A DNA stretch of 6,802 nt from Flavobacteriaceae bacterium (GTDB lineage: Bacteria > Bacteroidota > Bacteroidia > Flavobacteriales > Flavobacteriaceae), in assembly GCA_002702385.1 (NCBI GenBank), contig NZZF01000032.1:9412-16213 (forward strand), given 5' to 3'. Each line of letters begins with the position of its first letter. Positions within the stretch are counted from its first letter, which is position 1. Position numbers and translations under genes: made by a program. Under the pieces are notes generated by a model that was given only the letters and a program-made list of their open reading frames with translations, searched no databases and was not told the DNA's origin. This document shows, in pieces, positions 1 through 6,280 of the stretch.

Positions 1-767
1 GGGAAACCTAATACAAGAGAAAATGTAGATTCTCCTTTTTCATTTTCAAATAATGGCATTGAATACTTTTCAATATTTTCAAGGTTGGTGTATCTATCAG
101 ATCCAACTTTTGTTGCTAACTCACCGTCAAATATTCTATAATCATAGTCAAGGTCTAAATCTCTCAACTTAAACTCTCTTTGAAGCAATAGTTCAATCTC
201 AACATTATTAACTCTTTTATGAATAGGTTTTAAATTGGCTAAATCACTAAAAACTGATTCGTATTTAGCTCTGTCAATTAATGACATTTTTTCAACTCTT
301 TGAAGTCTTTCAATTGAGCTCATATTTTGCATTTCTCTGTCAAAAGCATCATCAATTATTGTTGTAGTTTTAAGACTCTTATAATCTAATATTGATATTG
401 AATCTTGATTCTTTGGTTCTAATAAGCTAGTGGTAATATCATAATCCTCTTCGAGAATACCATGAGAGTATACAAAAGTTTGATTTGTATTTTGATTTCT
501 ATTTATATATTGAAAAACTGATGTTAATTGTGATTCTTTAGGTTCACCAATACTATCAATTAATTTTTGATAAACAGCAATATAGTCCCTCATCTCCCTG
601 TCCTTTATTGTCTCTGTTACTGATTTTAGAGCTTGGTTTACATTTATTGAAAATTGTCTTTCGTTATTGTCAATCGTAGTTTTAATCCAAAAGCTTTGAA
701 CTAAAATAATTCCGATTAAAGCAACAGACATTAACAGAATAAGAAGGAAGTACTTATTTTTTTTCAT
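1..767 (-). CDS. Sensor histidine kinase, N-terminal sensor part (3' end outside window)
   Basis: This is the first 255 codons of a membrane-bound two-component sensor kinase; the frame runs open off the window edge. The start is the ATG at 767-765, because an in-frame TAA at 779-777 leaves no other start codon before it. The protein opens with a short basic stretch (MKKNKY) and one hydrophobic helix at about residues 7-26. A long hydrophilic domain of about 225 residues follows, expected to face the periplasm. It ends in a DYDYRIFDGELATK segment (about 207-220) and a MPLFENEKGE segment (about 237-246), which resemble the region just before the second membrane helix in flavobacterial kinases encoded next to coaE. 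The HAMP, dimerization and ATPase domains would lie outside the window, so the kinase call rests on family resemblance and position. The signal sensed and the partner regulator are unknown. It overlaps the coaE 3' end by 14 nt, suggesting coupled translation. Confidence 0.8.
   Translation of the reverse strand, partial: MKKNKYFLLILLMSVALIGIILVQSFWIKTTIDNNERQFSINVNQALKSVTETIKDREMRDYIAVYQKLIDSIGEPKESQLTSVFQYINRNQNTNQTFVYSHGILEEDYDITTSLLEPKNQDSISILDYKSLKTTTIIDDAFDREMQNMSSIERLQRVEKMSLIDRAKYESVFSDLANLKPIHKRVNNVEIELLLQREFKLRDLDLDYDYRIFDGELATKVGSDRYTNLENIEKYSMPLFENEKGESTFSLVLGF
754..767 (-). other. 14-nt coaE / histidine kinase overlap with A8 tract
   Basis: The kinase ATG (767-765) lies inside the fourth-from-last coding codon of coaE in the +1 frame, and the shared bases include eight consecutive A in the sense direction (764-757). 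In the coaE frame the tract encodes Glu-Lys-Lys and then the stop; in the kinase frame it gives the first lysines and asparagine. Such start-before-stop overlaps usually couple translation of the downstream gene to that of the upstream gene. Confidence 0.8.
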
Positions 768-1347
768 TAGCCAAAATTATTTCTTCAATAATTTCAATTA
801 TAATTCTTTTTGTTTCTAGCTTATCAATATTCTGAATATGATAATTTGCTAAATCTATTTTTTTTCTATAATCTATCTGAGAATTAATTTTACTTTTGAC
901 TTCGTCAAATTCTAAATTATCTCTTGACATGATTCTTTCAATTCTAATGTTTTCAGGACAAGTTATTAAAATATTATAATCATTTTTCTTAAAGTTATCA
1001 TAATCAAATAATAATGCTGATTCATAAACTATATTATAATTAGAGTTTTTCTTTAAAAAATCATTATAATTTTCAAAAACTTCTGGATGAACAATCTTAT
1101 TAATTTTATCTAGTTTTTTATGATTTGAAAAAATAAGATCAGAAATATATTTGGTGTTTAAAATATTATCTATGTATGAAAGCTCACCAAATTCTGCGAT
1201 AATTAATCGCTTTACATTTTTATTTTTATTTAAAATATTCTTTGCCTGAAAGTCAGAATTATAAATTTTAAAATTATAATCTTTAAAAATTGAACACACA
1301 AAGGATTTACCTGAACCGATACCTCCAGTAATACCAATTCTCATCAT
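754..1347 (-). CDS. coaE: Dephospho-CoA kinase
   Basis: CoaE phosphorylates the ribose 3'-hydroxyl of dephospho-CoA with ATP, the last step of coenzyme A synthesis, in the cytoplasm. The 197 residues match the usual family length of about 200. A P-loop GGIGSGKS lies at residues 8-15, straight after the first beta strand. Further family marks are the acidic residue of the early substrate segment (SDFQAKNIL, D32), the IVHPEVFE motif near residue 85, the YESALLFD strand near 108, and the lid and C-terminal part with IRIERIMSRD and Q-x4-K-x3-A-x4-Q-N. In the last motif the common 'AD' reads 'AN'. Translation starts at a double ATG (1347 and 1344) only 6 nt after the fabI stop, with no Shine-Dalgarno motif; either ATG could be used, since the P-loop follows both. 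The end overlaps the histidine kinase start within an A8 tract. Confidence 0.96.
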   Translation of the reverse strand: MMRIGITGGIGSGKSFVCSIFKDYNFKIYNSDFQAKNILNKNKNVKRLIIAEFGELSYIDNILNTKYISDLIFSNHKKLDKINKIVHPEVFENYNDFLKKNSNYNIVYESALLFDYDNFKKNDYNILITCPENIRIERIMSRDNLEFDEVKSKINSQIDYRKKIDLANYHIQNIDKLETKRIIIEIIEEIILANEKK

Positions 1348-1353
1348 TAAAAA

Positions 1354-2172
1354 TTAAGATTTATTAGAAATAATATCAATTATTTCCTGGCTAACTCCTA
1401 CATTACTGAAGCCTCCATCATGAAATAGATTTTGTAAAGTAACTTTTTTTGTAAAATCTGAGAAAAGTGTAATAGTGTAATCAGCACATTCGTCAGCAGA
1501 TGCATTTCCTAGAGGAGACATTTTTTCAGCATAATTAATAAAACCATCAAAGCCGGTGACACCTTTACCAGCTGTAGTTGGAGTCGGTGACTGACTAATT
1601 GTATTGACTCTTACTTTTTTTTCCTTGCCAAAAAAATAACCAAAACTTCTAGCAATTGACTCTAAATAAGCTTTGTTATCAGCCATATCGTTGTAGTTAG
1701 GAAATACTCTTTGAGCTGCCATGTAAGATAAAGCAACAATACTACCCCACTCGTTCATTGCATCCATTTTATATAAACTTTGTAATAATTTATGAAATGA
1801 GACTGCGGAAACATCCCAGCCTTTAGCTAACCAATCATGATTTAAATCAGTATAATGTTTGCCTTTTCTAACATTTACTGACATCCCAATTGAATGTAAT
1901 ACAAAGTCAATTTTATTATTAAAATGATTTAAGGTTTTTTCTATTAGATTTTCTAAATCTTCAATTCTAGTAGCATCAGCGGGTATGACTAATGAATTCG
2001 TTTGTTTTGATAAATCATTAATTGAGCCCATTCTCATAGCTACAGGTGCATTAGTCAAAACAAATTCACCACCTTGTTCATTTACTTTTAATGCAGTTTT
2101 CCATGCAATTGAGTTTTCATCTAAGGCACCGAAAATAATACCCTTTTTACCTTTCAATAAATTATTGCTCAT
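1354..2172 (-). CDS. fabI: Enoyl-[acyl-carrier-protein] reductase, FabI type
   Basis: FabI reduces the trans-2-enoyl-ACP double bond with NAD(P)H, the last reaction of each fatty acid elongation cycle. The protein is 272 residues, slightly longer than E. coli FabI (262). It has the short-chain dehydrogenase fold marks of this subgroup: a cofactor loop G15-x5-S21-x-A23 (GALDENSIA), the HSIGMS strand end near 93-98, and the FabI-type active site with Tyr150 and a Tyr160-x6-Lys167 pair (YNDMADNK). The substrate loop reads SQSPTPTTAGKGV (about 193-205), the form I recall from Bacteroidota, unlike the SAGPIRTLA of E. coli. The C-terminal LQNLFHDGGFSN segment is also typical. FabI is the target of triclosan-type inhibitors, and this loop contacts that pocket in the E. 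coli enzyme. The gene sits 24 nt after recN and 6 nt before coaE. An A9 tract lies 8-16 nt upstream of the ATG. Confidence 0.97.
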   Translation of the reverse strand: MSNNLLKGKKGIIFGALDENSIAWKTALKVNEQGGEFVLTNAPVAMRMGSINDLSKQTNSLVIPADATRIEDLENLIEKTLNHFNNKIDFVLHSIGMSVNVRKGKHYTDLNHDWLAKGWDVSAVSFHKLLQSLYKMDAMNEWGSIVALSYMAAQRVFPNYNDMADNKAYLESIARSFGYFFGKEKKVRVNTISQSPTPTTAGKGVTGFDGFINYAEKMSPLGNASADECADYTITLFSDFTKKVTLQNLFHDGGFSNVGVSQEIIDIISNKS

Positions 2173-2196
2173 AATTTAATTTTTTTTTAAATATAA
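2173..2196 (-). promoter_or_regulatory. A/T-only leader of fabI without Shine-Dalgarno
   Basis: The 24 nt between the recN stop and the fabI ATG contain only A and T on both strands, including a run of nine A in the sense direction (2188-2180), 8-16 nt before the start codon. This is the longest gap in the window. Seen directly: there is no purine-rich GGAGG-like motif. Known: Bacteroidota initiate mostly without Shine-Dalgarno pairing and favour A-rich, unstructured leaders. Inferred: this acts as the translation initiation region of fabI. I found no convincing Bacteroidota promoter (TTTG at -33 with TAnnTTTG at -7) just upstream, so a separate promoter is not claimed. Confidence 0.4.
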
Positions 2197-3849
2197 TTAT
2201 TTAAGAAGTTCTTCCGCTTGATTTAAAGCAGAATTAGTTATTTTTTTTCCAGATATCATACTAGCAATCTCAGATACTCTTTCTTTATCAGAAAGTTTAA
2301 CAATACTAGTTGTAGATTTTCCATTATTACTTGATTTGATGACTTTGAAATGAGAATCTCCTTTAGATGCAACTTGAGCAAGATGAGTAATTGATAGAAT
2401 CTGAATCTTCTTACTCATTTCTTTCATTAAAAATCCAATAGATTCAGCAATTTCACCACTTGTTCCAGAATCAATTTCATCAAAAATAATTGTAGGTAAA
2501 CTGTTCTTTTTTGCAAATACTGATTTTATAGCTAATAATATTCTTGATTTTTCACCACCAGATGCAATTTTCGCTAAAGGTTTTAATTCAATTGTTTCTC
2601 CAGGAGAGTATAGTACATTGAGATTGTCAATTCCAAAACTATTTAACTTTTCTTCTTTAATAAATTCAAATCTTATCAAACATCCGTTTAGAGACAATAA
2701 AGAAAAAACTTTTTCTATTTCATTTTGAAGACCATCTGCAGTTTTCAACCTATTACTATATATTTGATTAGCTTCTTTAGTTAGGTCCTTTTCAATATTT
2801 AATATTTCTAAATTAAGTTTATCAATTTCACTGTCAATATTATCAGTACTTTCAATGGTATCATTTAATTTATTTTTTACATCGATTAATTGACTTATCG
2901 AGTTTACATTATGTTTATTTTCTAATTCCTGTATTTTAAATAGTCTAGACTGAATTGTTTCAAATCTTTCAGAATCAAATGATAGATGTTCAGAATGTGA
3001 AGAAATAGATTCAATAATGTCTATAGTTTCTAAAAAGACTTTTTCAAATCTTAAATCAAGATCCTTAAATTGAGAAGAAAAAGCAGAAATTTTTTTCAAA
3101 ATATTAAGGATTGAACTCAATCTATCAATTATATTACTATTTTGGCTACCAATCAAGAGATTTAATTCATCAAAACTTGATTGAATTTTTTCATAATTTT
3201 TTAGTGAACTGTATTCATTTTCTAATTTTTCCTTTTCATTTGAATCCAAATTTAATGTCTTAATCTCATTTAATAGAAATAAATTATAATCATAGTCTTT
3301 TATTATATTTTGTTTCTTTTCTTTTAATAAACTATAATCTATTTTTTTTTGATTTAATTGATTGAACATTTTTTTAAATTCAAAAACTTTTTTTTCCTGA
3401 TTAGCAAAAAAATCAATGAAATTGTAAAAAAAAGATTTATAAGAAAGAATCTCGTTTTGGTTCTGACTATGAATATCAATTAAATATGAACTAATACTTC
3501 TTAATATTTCAATTTTAACTGGAGAATCATTAATGAAAGCTCTGGATTTTCCATTTCTTAAAATTTCTCTTCTTATAATAGTATCTGGGCTATAGTCAAG
3601 ATCATTATTTTTAAAAAAAAATTTAAGATTATAATCTGTAATGTTAAATATTGCCTCAATAGTACATTTTTCTTTTTTTGGCCCAACAATTTTATGATCA
3701 ATTCTATTTCCTAAAAGTTGATTAATTGCTCCCAATAAGATTGATTTTCCTGAACCTGTTTCTCCAGTAATTATAGAAAGACCATCCTTAAATTCAATAG
3801 ATAATTCATCTATCAAAATATAATTTCTTATTTCTAATTTTTGTAGCAA
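2197..3849 (-). CDS. recN: DNA repair protein RecN (SMC-like ATPase), TTG start
   Basis: RecN is a cytoplasmic SMC-family ATPase that acts on DNA double-strand breaks during RecA-dependent recombinational repair. The 550 residues match the family. The N-terminal half-domain has Walker A GETGSGKS at 29-36 and a Q-loop-like DIHSQNQ at 125-131. A lysine- and glutamate-rich coiled-coil region spans about 150-380. The C-terminal half-domain has the ABC signature ASGGEKSR at 429-436, Walker B TIIFDEID at 453-460 with its D-loop DSGTSGE, and the H-loop THLAQVAS at 488-495. The start codon is TTG at 3849-3847: it gives MLQKLEIRN, matching the family's ML-x2-L-x-I-x-N opening. The only in-frame codons before it, back to the DUF4835 stop, are ATT, TTA and GTA. 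A TTG start usually lowers translation. The Q-loop reads HSQNQ where many RecN have HGQHE. It lies 9 nt after the DUF4835 stop. Confidence 0.97.
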   Translation of the reverse strand: MLQKLEIRNYILIDELSIEFKDGLSIITGETGSGKSILLGAINQLLGNRIDHKIVGPKKEKCTIEAIFNITDYNLKFFFKNNDLDYSPDTIIRREILRNGKSRAFINDSPVKIEILRSISSYLIDIHSQNQNEILSYKSFFYNFIDFFANQEKKVFEFKKMFNQLNQKKIDYSLLKEKKQNIIKDYDYNLFLLNEIKTLNLDSNEKEKLENEYSSLKNYEKIQSSFDELNLLIGSQNSNIIDRLSSILNILKKISAFSSQFKDLDLRFEKVFLETIDIIESISSHSEHLSFDSERFETIQSRLFKIQELENKHNVNSISQLIDVKNKLNDTIESTDNIDSEIDKLNLEILNIEKDLTKEANQIYSNRLKTADGLQNEIEKVFSLLSLNGCLIRFEFIKEEKLNSFGIDNLNVLYSPGETIELKPLAKIASGGEKSRILLAIKSVFAKKNSLPTIIFDEIDSGTSGEIAESIGFLMKEMSKKIQILSITHLAQVASKGDSHFKVIKSSNNGKSTTSIVKLSDKERVSEIASMISGKKITNSALNQAEELLK

Positions 3850-3858
3850 TACTAAAAT

Positions 3859-4779
3859 TTAAAGTTTATTCCATTTACTTGAGTAAAATGGAGCTGTTTT
3901 ATTTAAAATTAATTTAATTTCTTCAATATTAATGATATCTAAATCATTATTAAAAATATTATAAATCTCATCATTCTTTGATTGAAAAAATATTTCTTTC
4001 AAAATTGAATTTGGTCGATATCTATCTATTTTGGAAAATAACTCTATTGTTGTTTTGATATTTGAGAGTGCAATTTCTTTATCAGACACCATAAAATCAA
4101 TCCCATTTCTATAATACTTATAATTTATTCTCTTAAGTATATCATAATTATTTGAAATTAAATTATCTATTAGCCAATATTTATTAATCCTTCCACCATT
4201 ATTAGATGAACTCCATGTTGAGCTAATTGAAAGATTAAATGCCTTATCAAGAATTTCTTTAGCTTCTTTATATAAATTAATTCCTGAATTTTCTGAAAAA
4301 GAATCCTTATCGAAACCTATTATAATCTTTGAATAAAAAGATAATAGAGACGATAAATCACTTGTAAACCTAGAATCAGAATAAATTATGGGTTCGTTAG
4401 ACTGATATTTAAAATTAATTCCAATGTCTCTGAATAAAAAATTTGAAGATTTATAACTAGAATTAAAACCTTGTCTTAATGAATTAACATCAAGATTCAC
4501 ATTAAATTCATTGTTATCATAACTATTAATTGTAAAAATAAAACTACAATCTATTTTTTGAATTAAACTGTAGGATTTACTTGTAAAACGAGTAGAATTA
4601 AGAAACTGAAAAACTGAATTTTGAAAATCATTAAAAACTTGTTTGTCAGTTTGATTAACTAAATTAGAATTAACAATAACTTCTGCATTTAATTCCTGAG
4701 AAAATGACTTAAAAAATGAAAGAAATATTAATATATTATAAATTAATAATTTCACTAAGTATTTCTTCAGAAATTTCAT
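3859..4779 (-). CDS. DUF4835 family secreted protein, function unknown
   Basis: I recognise this as the DUF4835 family found next to coaBC and recN in Flavobacteriia; no biochemical role is known to me. The 306 residues begin with a signal peptide: basic MKFLKKYLVK, a hydrophobic core at about 11-23, and a probable cleavage after SFS at 25-27, leaving a mature N-terminus QELNAEV. The mature protein is thus periplasmic or outer-membrane associated. Family-like segments are QVFNDFQNSVFQFLN (47-61), KIDCSFIFTIN (75-85), NSSYKSSNFLFRD (106-118), LLSFYSKIIIGFDKDSF (145-161), YWLIDNL (201-207) and NGIDFM (225-230). Several positions I recall as conserved differ, for example SLRQGFNSSY where relatives often have RPVYNSSY, so this copy looks diverged. 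The start at 4779 was chosen over an in-frame ATG at 4869 because the extra 30 residues would precede the signal peptide and lie inside coaBC. A GTG at 4755 would also leave a working signal peptide. Confidence 0.82.
   Translation of the reverse strand: MKFLKKYLVKLLIYNILIFLSFFKSFSQELNAEVIVNSNLVNQTDKQVFNDFQNSVFQFLNSTRFTSKSYSLIQKIDCSFIFTINSYDNNEFNVNLDVNSLRQGFNSSYKSSNFLFRDIGINFKYQSNEPIIYSDSRFTSDLSSLLSFYSKIIIGFDKDSFSENSGINLYKEAKEILDKAFNLSISSTWSSSNNGGRINKYWLIDNLISNNYDILKRINYKYYRNGIDFMVSDKEIALSNIKTTIELFSKIDRYRPNSILKEIFFQSKNDEIYNIFNNDLDIINIEEIKLILNKTAPFYSSKWNKL
4736..4779 (-). other. 44-nt out-of-frame overlap of coaBC 3' end and DUF4835 5' end
   Basis: The last 14 or so codons of coaBC and the first 14 codons of the DUF4835 gene share these bases, with the DUF4835 frame shifted by +1. 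In one frame the bases encode the acidic CoaBC tail EISEEILSEIINL and its TAA stop; in the other they encode the basic signal peptide start MKFLKKYLVKLLIYN. The DUF4835 start lies upstream of the coaBC stop, which favours translational coupling. If the GTG at 4755 is the true start, the overlap shrinks to 20 nt. Confidence 0.75.
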
Positions 4780-5941
4780 CTTTAGATTTAAGGCTAAATT
4801 TAGTTGATTTAGATTCTGTAATAAATGTAACTTGATTTGTATCAAAATCAAAACCTGCACCCTTGTCATTTAATGAATTCATCACAATAGCATCTAATTT
4901 TTTTCTAAGCAACTTAGATTTAGCATTTTTTAACTCATTATTTGTTTCCAAAGCGAAGCCAATAATTTTTTGATTCTTATTTTTTATTTTAACTAAATCA
5001 GAAATAATATCCTTGTTAGAGGTTAATTTTAAGTTAAGATTTGGGCAATCATCTTTCTTAATTTTTTCTTTATTTACATTTTCTGGCTTATAATCAGACA
5101 CTGCGGCAGACATTATACATATATCTACTTTTGGAAAAACATCAACACATTTATCATTCATTTCATCTGCAGAAACAACTTTTATAATTTCAACATCGAA
5201 ACCTTCAATACTTTCATTTGAAGGACCTGATATCAAAAAAACCGTTGCACCTAACTCTGAAGCTTTTTTTGCTAAACTGAAGCCCATTTTACCACTAGAA
5301 AAATTACCAATAAACCTTACAGGATCAATCATTTCATAAGTAGGACCTGCTGTAATAAGAATTTTTTTTCCATAAAAAACTAATTCTTTTTTTATTCTGT
5401 TTTTAAAAAATTCAATAATAGCTTCAGGTTCTTCTAATCTACCCTTTCCATGCATGCCACTAGCAAGATAACCAGAGGATGGTTCGATGAAATAATGACC
5501 TCTATTTTTTAAAATTTCAATATTTTTCTGATTAGATTCATCTTTAAACATTTCAAGATCCATTGCTGGAGCAAAAAAAACTTTAGATTTATATGACATA
5601 TAGGTTGCTACAAGTAAATTATCAGCATTTCCAGTAACCATTTTGGAAAGAGTTGATGATGTTGTTGGAGCTATAATAAAATAATTAGCCCATTCTGCTA
5701 GTTCTACATGATTATTCCATGACTTTTCATCTTCATTCTCATCAACAAAGTTTACGTAGGTTTGGTTATCTGAAAGTGTCGAAAAAGTAAGTGGTGTAAC
5801 AAAATCTAATGCACTCTTGGTTAAAATAACCTTAACATTACACTCTTCTTTTTTTAATAATCTAAGTAAAAGAATGGATTTGTAAGCTGCAATACTTCCT
5901 GTAACACCTAGTAGGACATTTTTACCCTTAAGGAAAGACAT
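4736..5941 (-). CDS. coaBC: Bifunctional phosphopantothenoylcysteine synthetase/decarboxylase
   Basis: CoaBC joins 4'-phosphopantothenate to cysteine using CTP (CoaB) and decarboxylates the product to 4'-phosphopantetheine with FMN (CoaC), two middle steps of coenzyme A synthesis. The 401 residues match E. coli Dfp (about 406). CoaC spans about 1-185: the flavin fold GVTGSIAAYK (12-21), catalytic His78 in NHVELAEW, the FMN loop APTTSSTLSKMVTGNADNLL (91-110), PAMDLEMF (125-132) and ASGMHGKGR (160-168). CoaB spans about 189-401: ITAGPTYEMIDPVRFIGNFS (196-215) with Asn213 matching E. coli Asn210, SAAVSDY (278-284), KIKK (293-296) matching the essential lysine motif, and GFALETN (328-334). Two CoaC residues essential in E. 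coli differ: Asn125 is Asp128 (PAMD) and Cys158 is Ser161 (ASG). I recall both as common in Bacteroidota, so I treat the enzyme as active. The ATG lies 6 nt after the rpoZ stop. Confidence 0.97.
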   Translation of the reverse strand: MSFLKGKNVLLGVTGSIAAYKSILLLRLLKKEECNVKVILTKSALDFVTPLTFSTLSDNQTYVNFVDENEDEKSWNNHVELAEWANYFIIAPTTSSTLSKMVTGNADNLLVATYMSYKSKVFFAPAMDLEMFKDESNQKNIEILKNRGHYFIEPSSGYLASGMHGKGRLEEPEAIIEFFKNRIKKELVFYGKKILITAGPTYEMIDPVRFIGNFSSGKMGFSLAKKASELGATVFLISGPSNESIEGFDVEIIKVVSADEMNDKCVDVFPKVDICIMSAAVSDYKPENVNKEKIKKDDCPNLNLKLTSNKDIISDLVKIKNKNQKIIGFALETNNELKNAKSKLLRKKLDAIVMNSLNDKGAGFDFDTNQVTFITESKSTKFSLKSKDEISEEILSEIINL

Positions 5942-5947
5942 TCTTAA

Positions 5948-6268
5948 CTACTTGTTTTCAGGTTTTCTGTAGTAGATTTTTTCTGAAAGCCAGTTATCAA
6001 TAGCAATTGCATGAGCTTTCGGAAGTCTTTCATAAAACTTTGAAACTTCAATTTGTTCTTTATTTTCAAAAATTTCTTCTAAATTCTCACTAGGAGTTGC
6101 AAACTCTTCCAACTTACTAATCAATTCTTTTTTTATGTCTTCATTGATTTGAACAGTTCTTTTGGAGATTATAGAGATTGCTTTATAAATATTATCAGTA
6201 GTATCATCAATCTTATCTCTATCATAAGTTACAGTTGTCGTTGGAGCATTAACTTTTTTAAAATCCAT
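5948..6268 (-). CDS. rpoZ: DNA-directed RNA polymerase subunit omega, Bacteroidota type
   Basis: Omega binds the beta' subunit of RNA polymerase and helps assemble and stabilise the core enzyme. This 106-residue protein matches the form I recall from flavobacteria: an N-terminal MDFKKVNAPTTTVTYDRDKI, then the omega core NIYKAISIISKRTVQI (26-41), which aligns with FDLVLVAARRARQM of E. coli omega, then a helical acidic segment with KKELISKLEEFATPSENLEE (46-65) and a lineage-typical tail containing NKEQIEVSKFYERLPKAHA (69-87) and IYYRKPE (98-104). The protein lacks the MAR residues at positions 2-4 of E. coli omega and carries a longer N-terminus. The ATG lies 12 nt after the bamD stop in an A/T-rich leader, and the gene ends with TAG 6 nt before coaBC, so it is probably cotranscribed with both. 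Confidence 0.9.
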   Translation of the reverse strand: MDFKKVNAPTTTVTYDRDKIDDTTDNIYKAISIISKRTVQINEDIKKELISKLEEFATPSENLEEIFENKEQIEVSKFYERLPKAHAIAIDNWLSEKIYYRKPENK

Positions 6269-6280
6269 GAAATTATAGTT

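Noticed and set aside
138..160. Similar short AT-rich words (ataatcatagtc) near 140 and 3285 as a dispersed repeat
   Set aside because: Each encodes an Asp-Tyr-Asp-Tyr stretch in its own gene; low-complexity codon use explains the match.
1985..2179. Plus-strand open frame of 64 codons
   Set aside because: It lies antisense within the fabI coding region, has no recognisable motif, and fabI is certain in the opposite direction.
2173..2260. Internal promoter for fabI in the end of recN
   Set aside because: No TAnnTTTG with a properly spaced TTTG was found; the A/T-only gap alone is not enough evidence.
4780..4869. Upstream in-frame extension of the DUF4835 gene to an ATG at 4869
   Set aside because: The extra 30 residues are a leucine- and asparagine-rich out-of-frame reading of coaBC and would bury the signal peptide, which starts naturally at 4779.
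5454..5470. CoaBC as a decayed or inactive decarboxylase because the active-site Cys is missing
   Set aside because: The frame is intact, all other motifs are present, and the ASG form is one I recall in other Bacteroidota; it is recorded as a variant, not a pseudogene.
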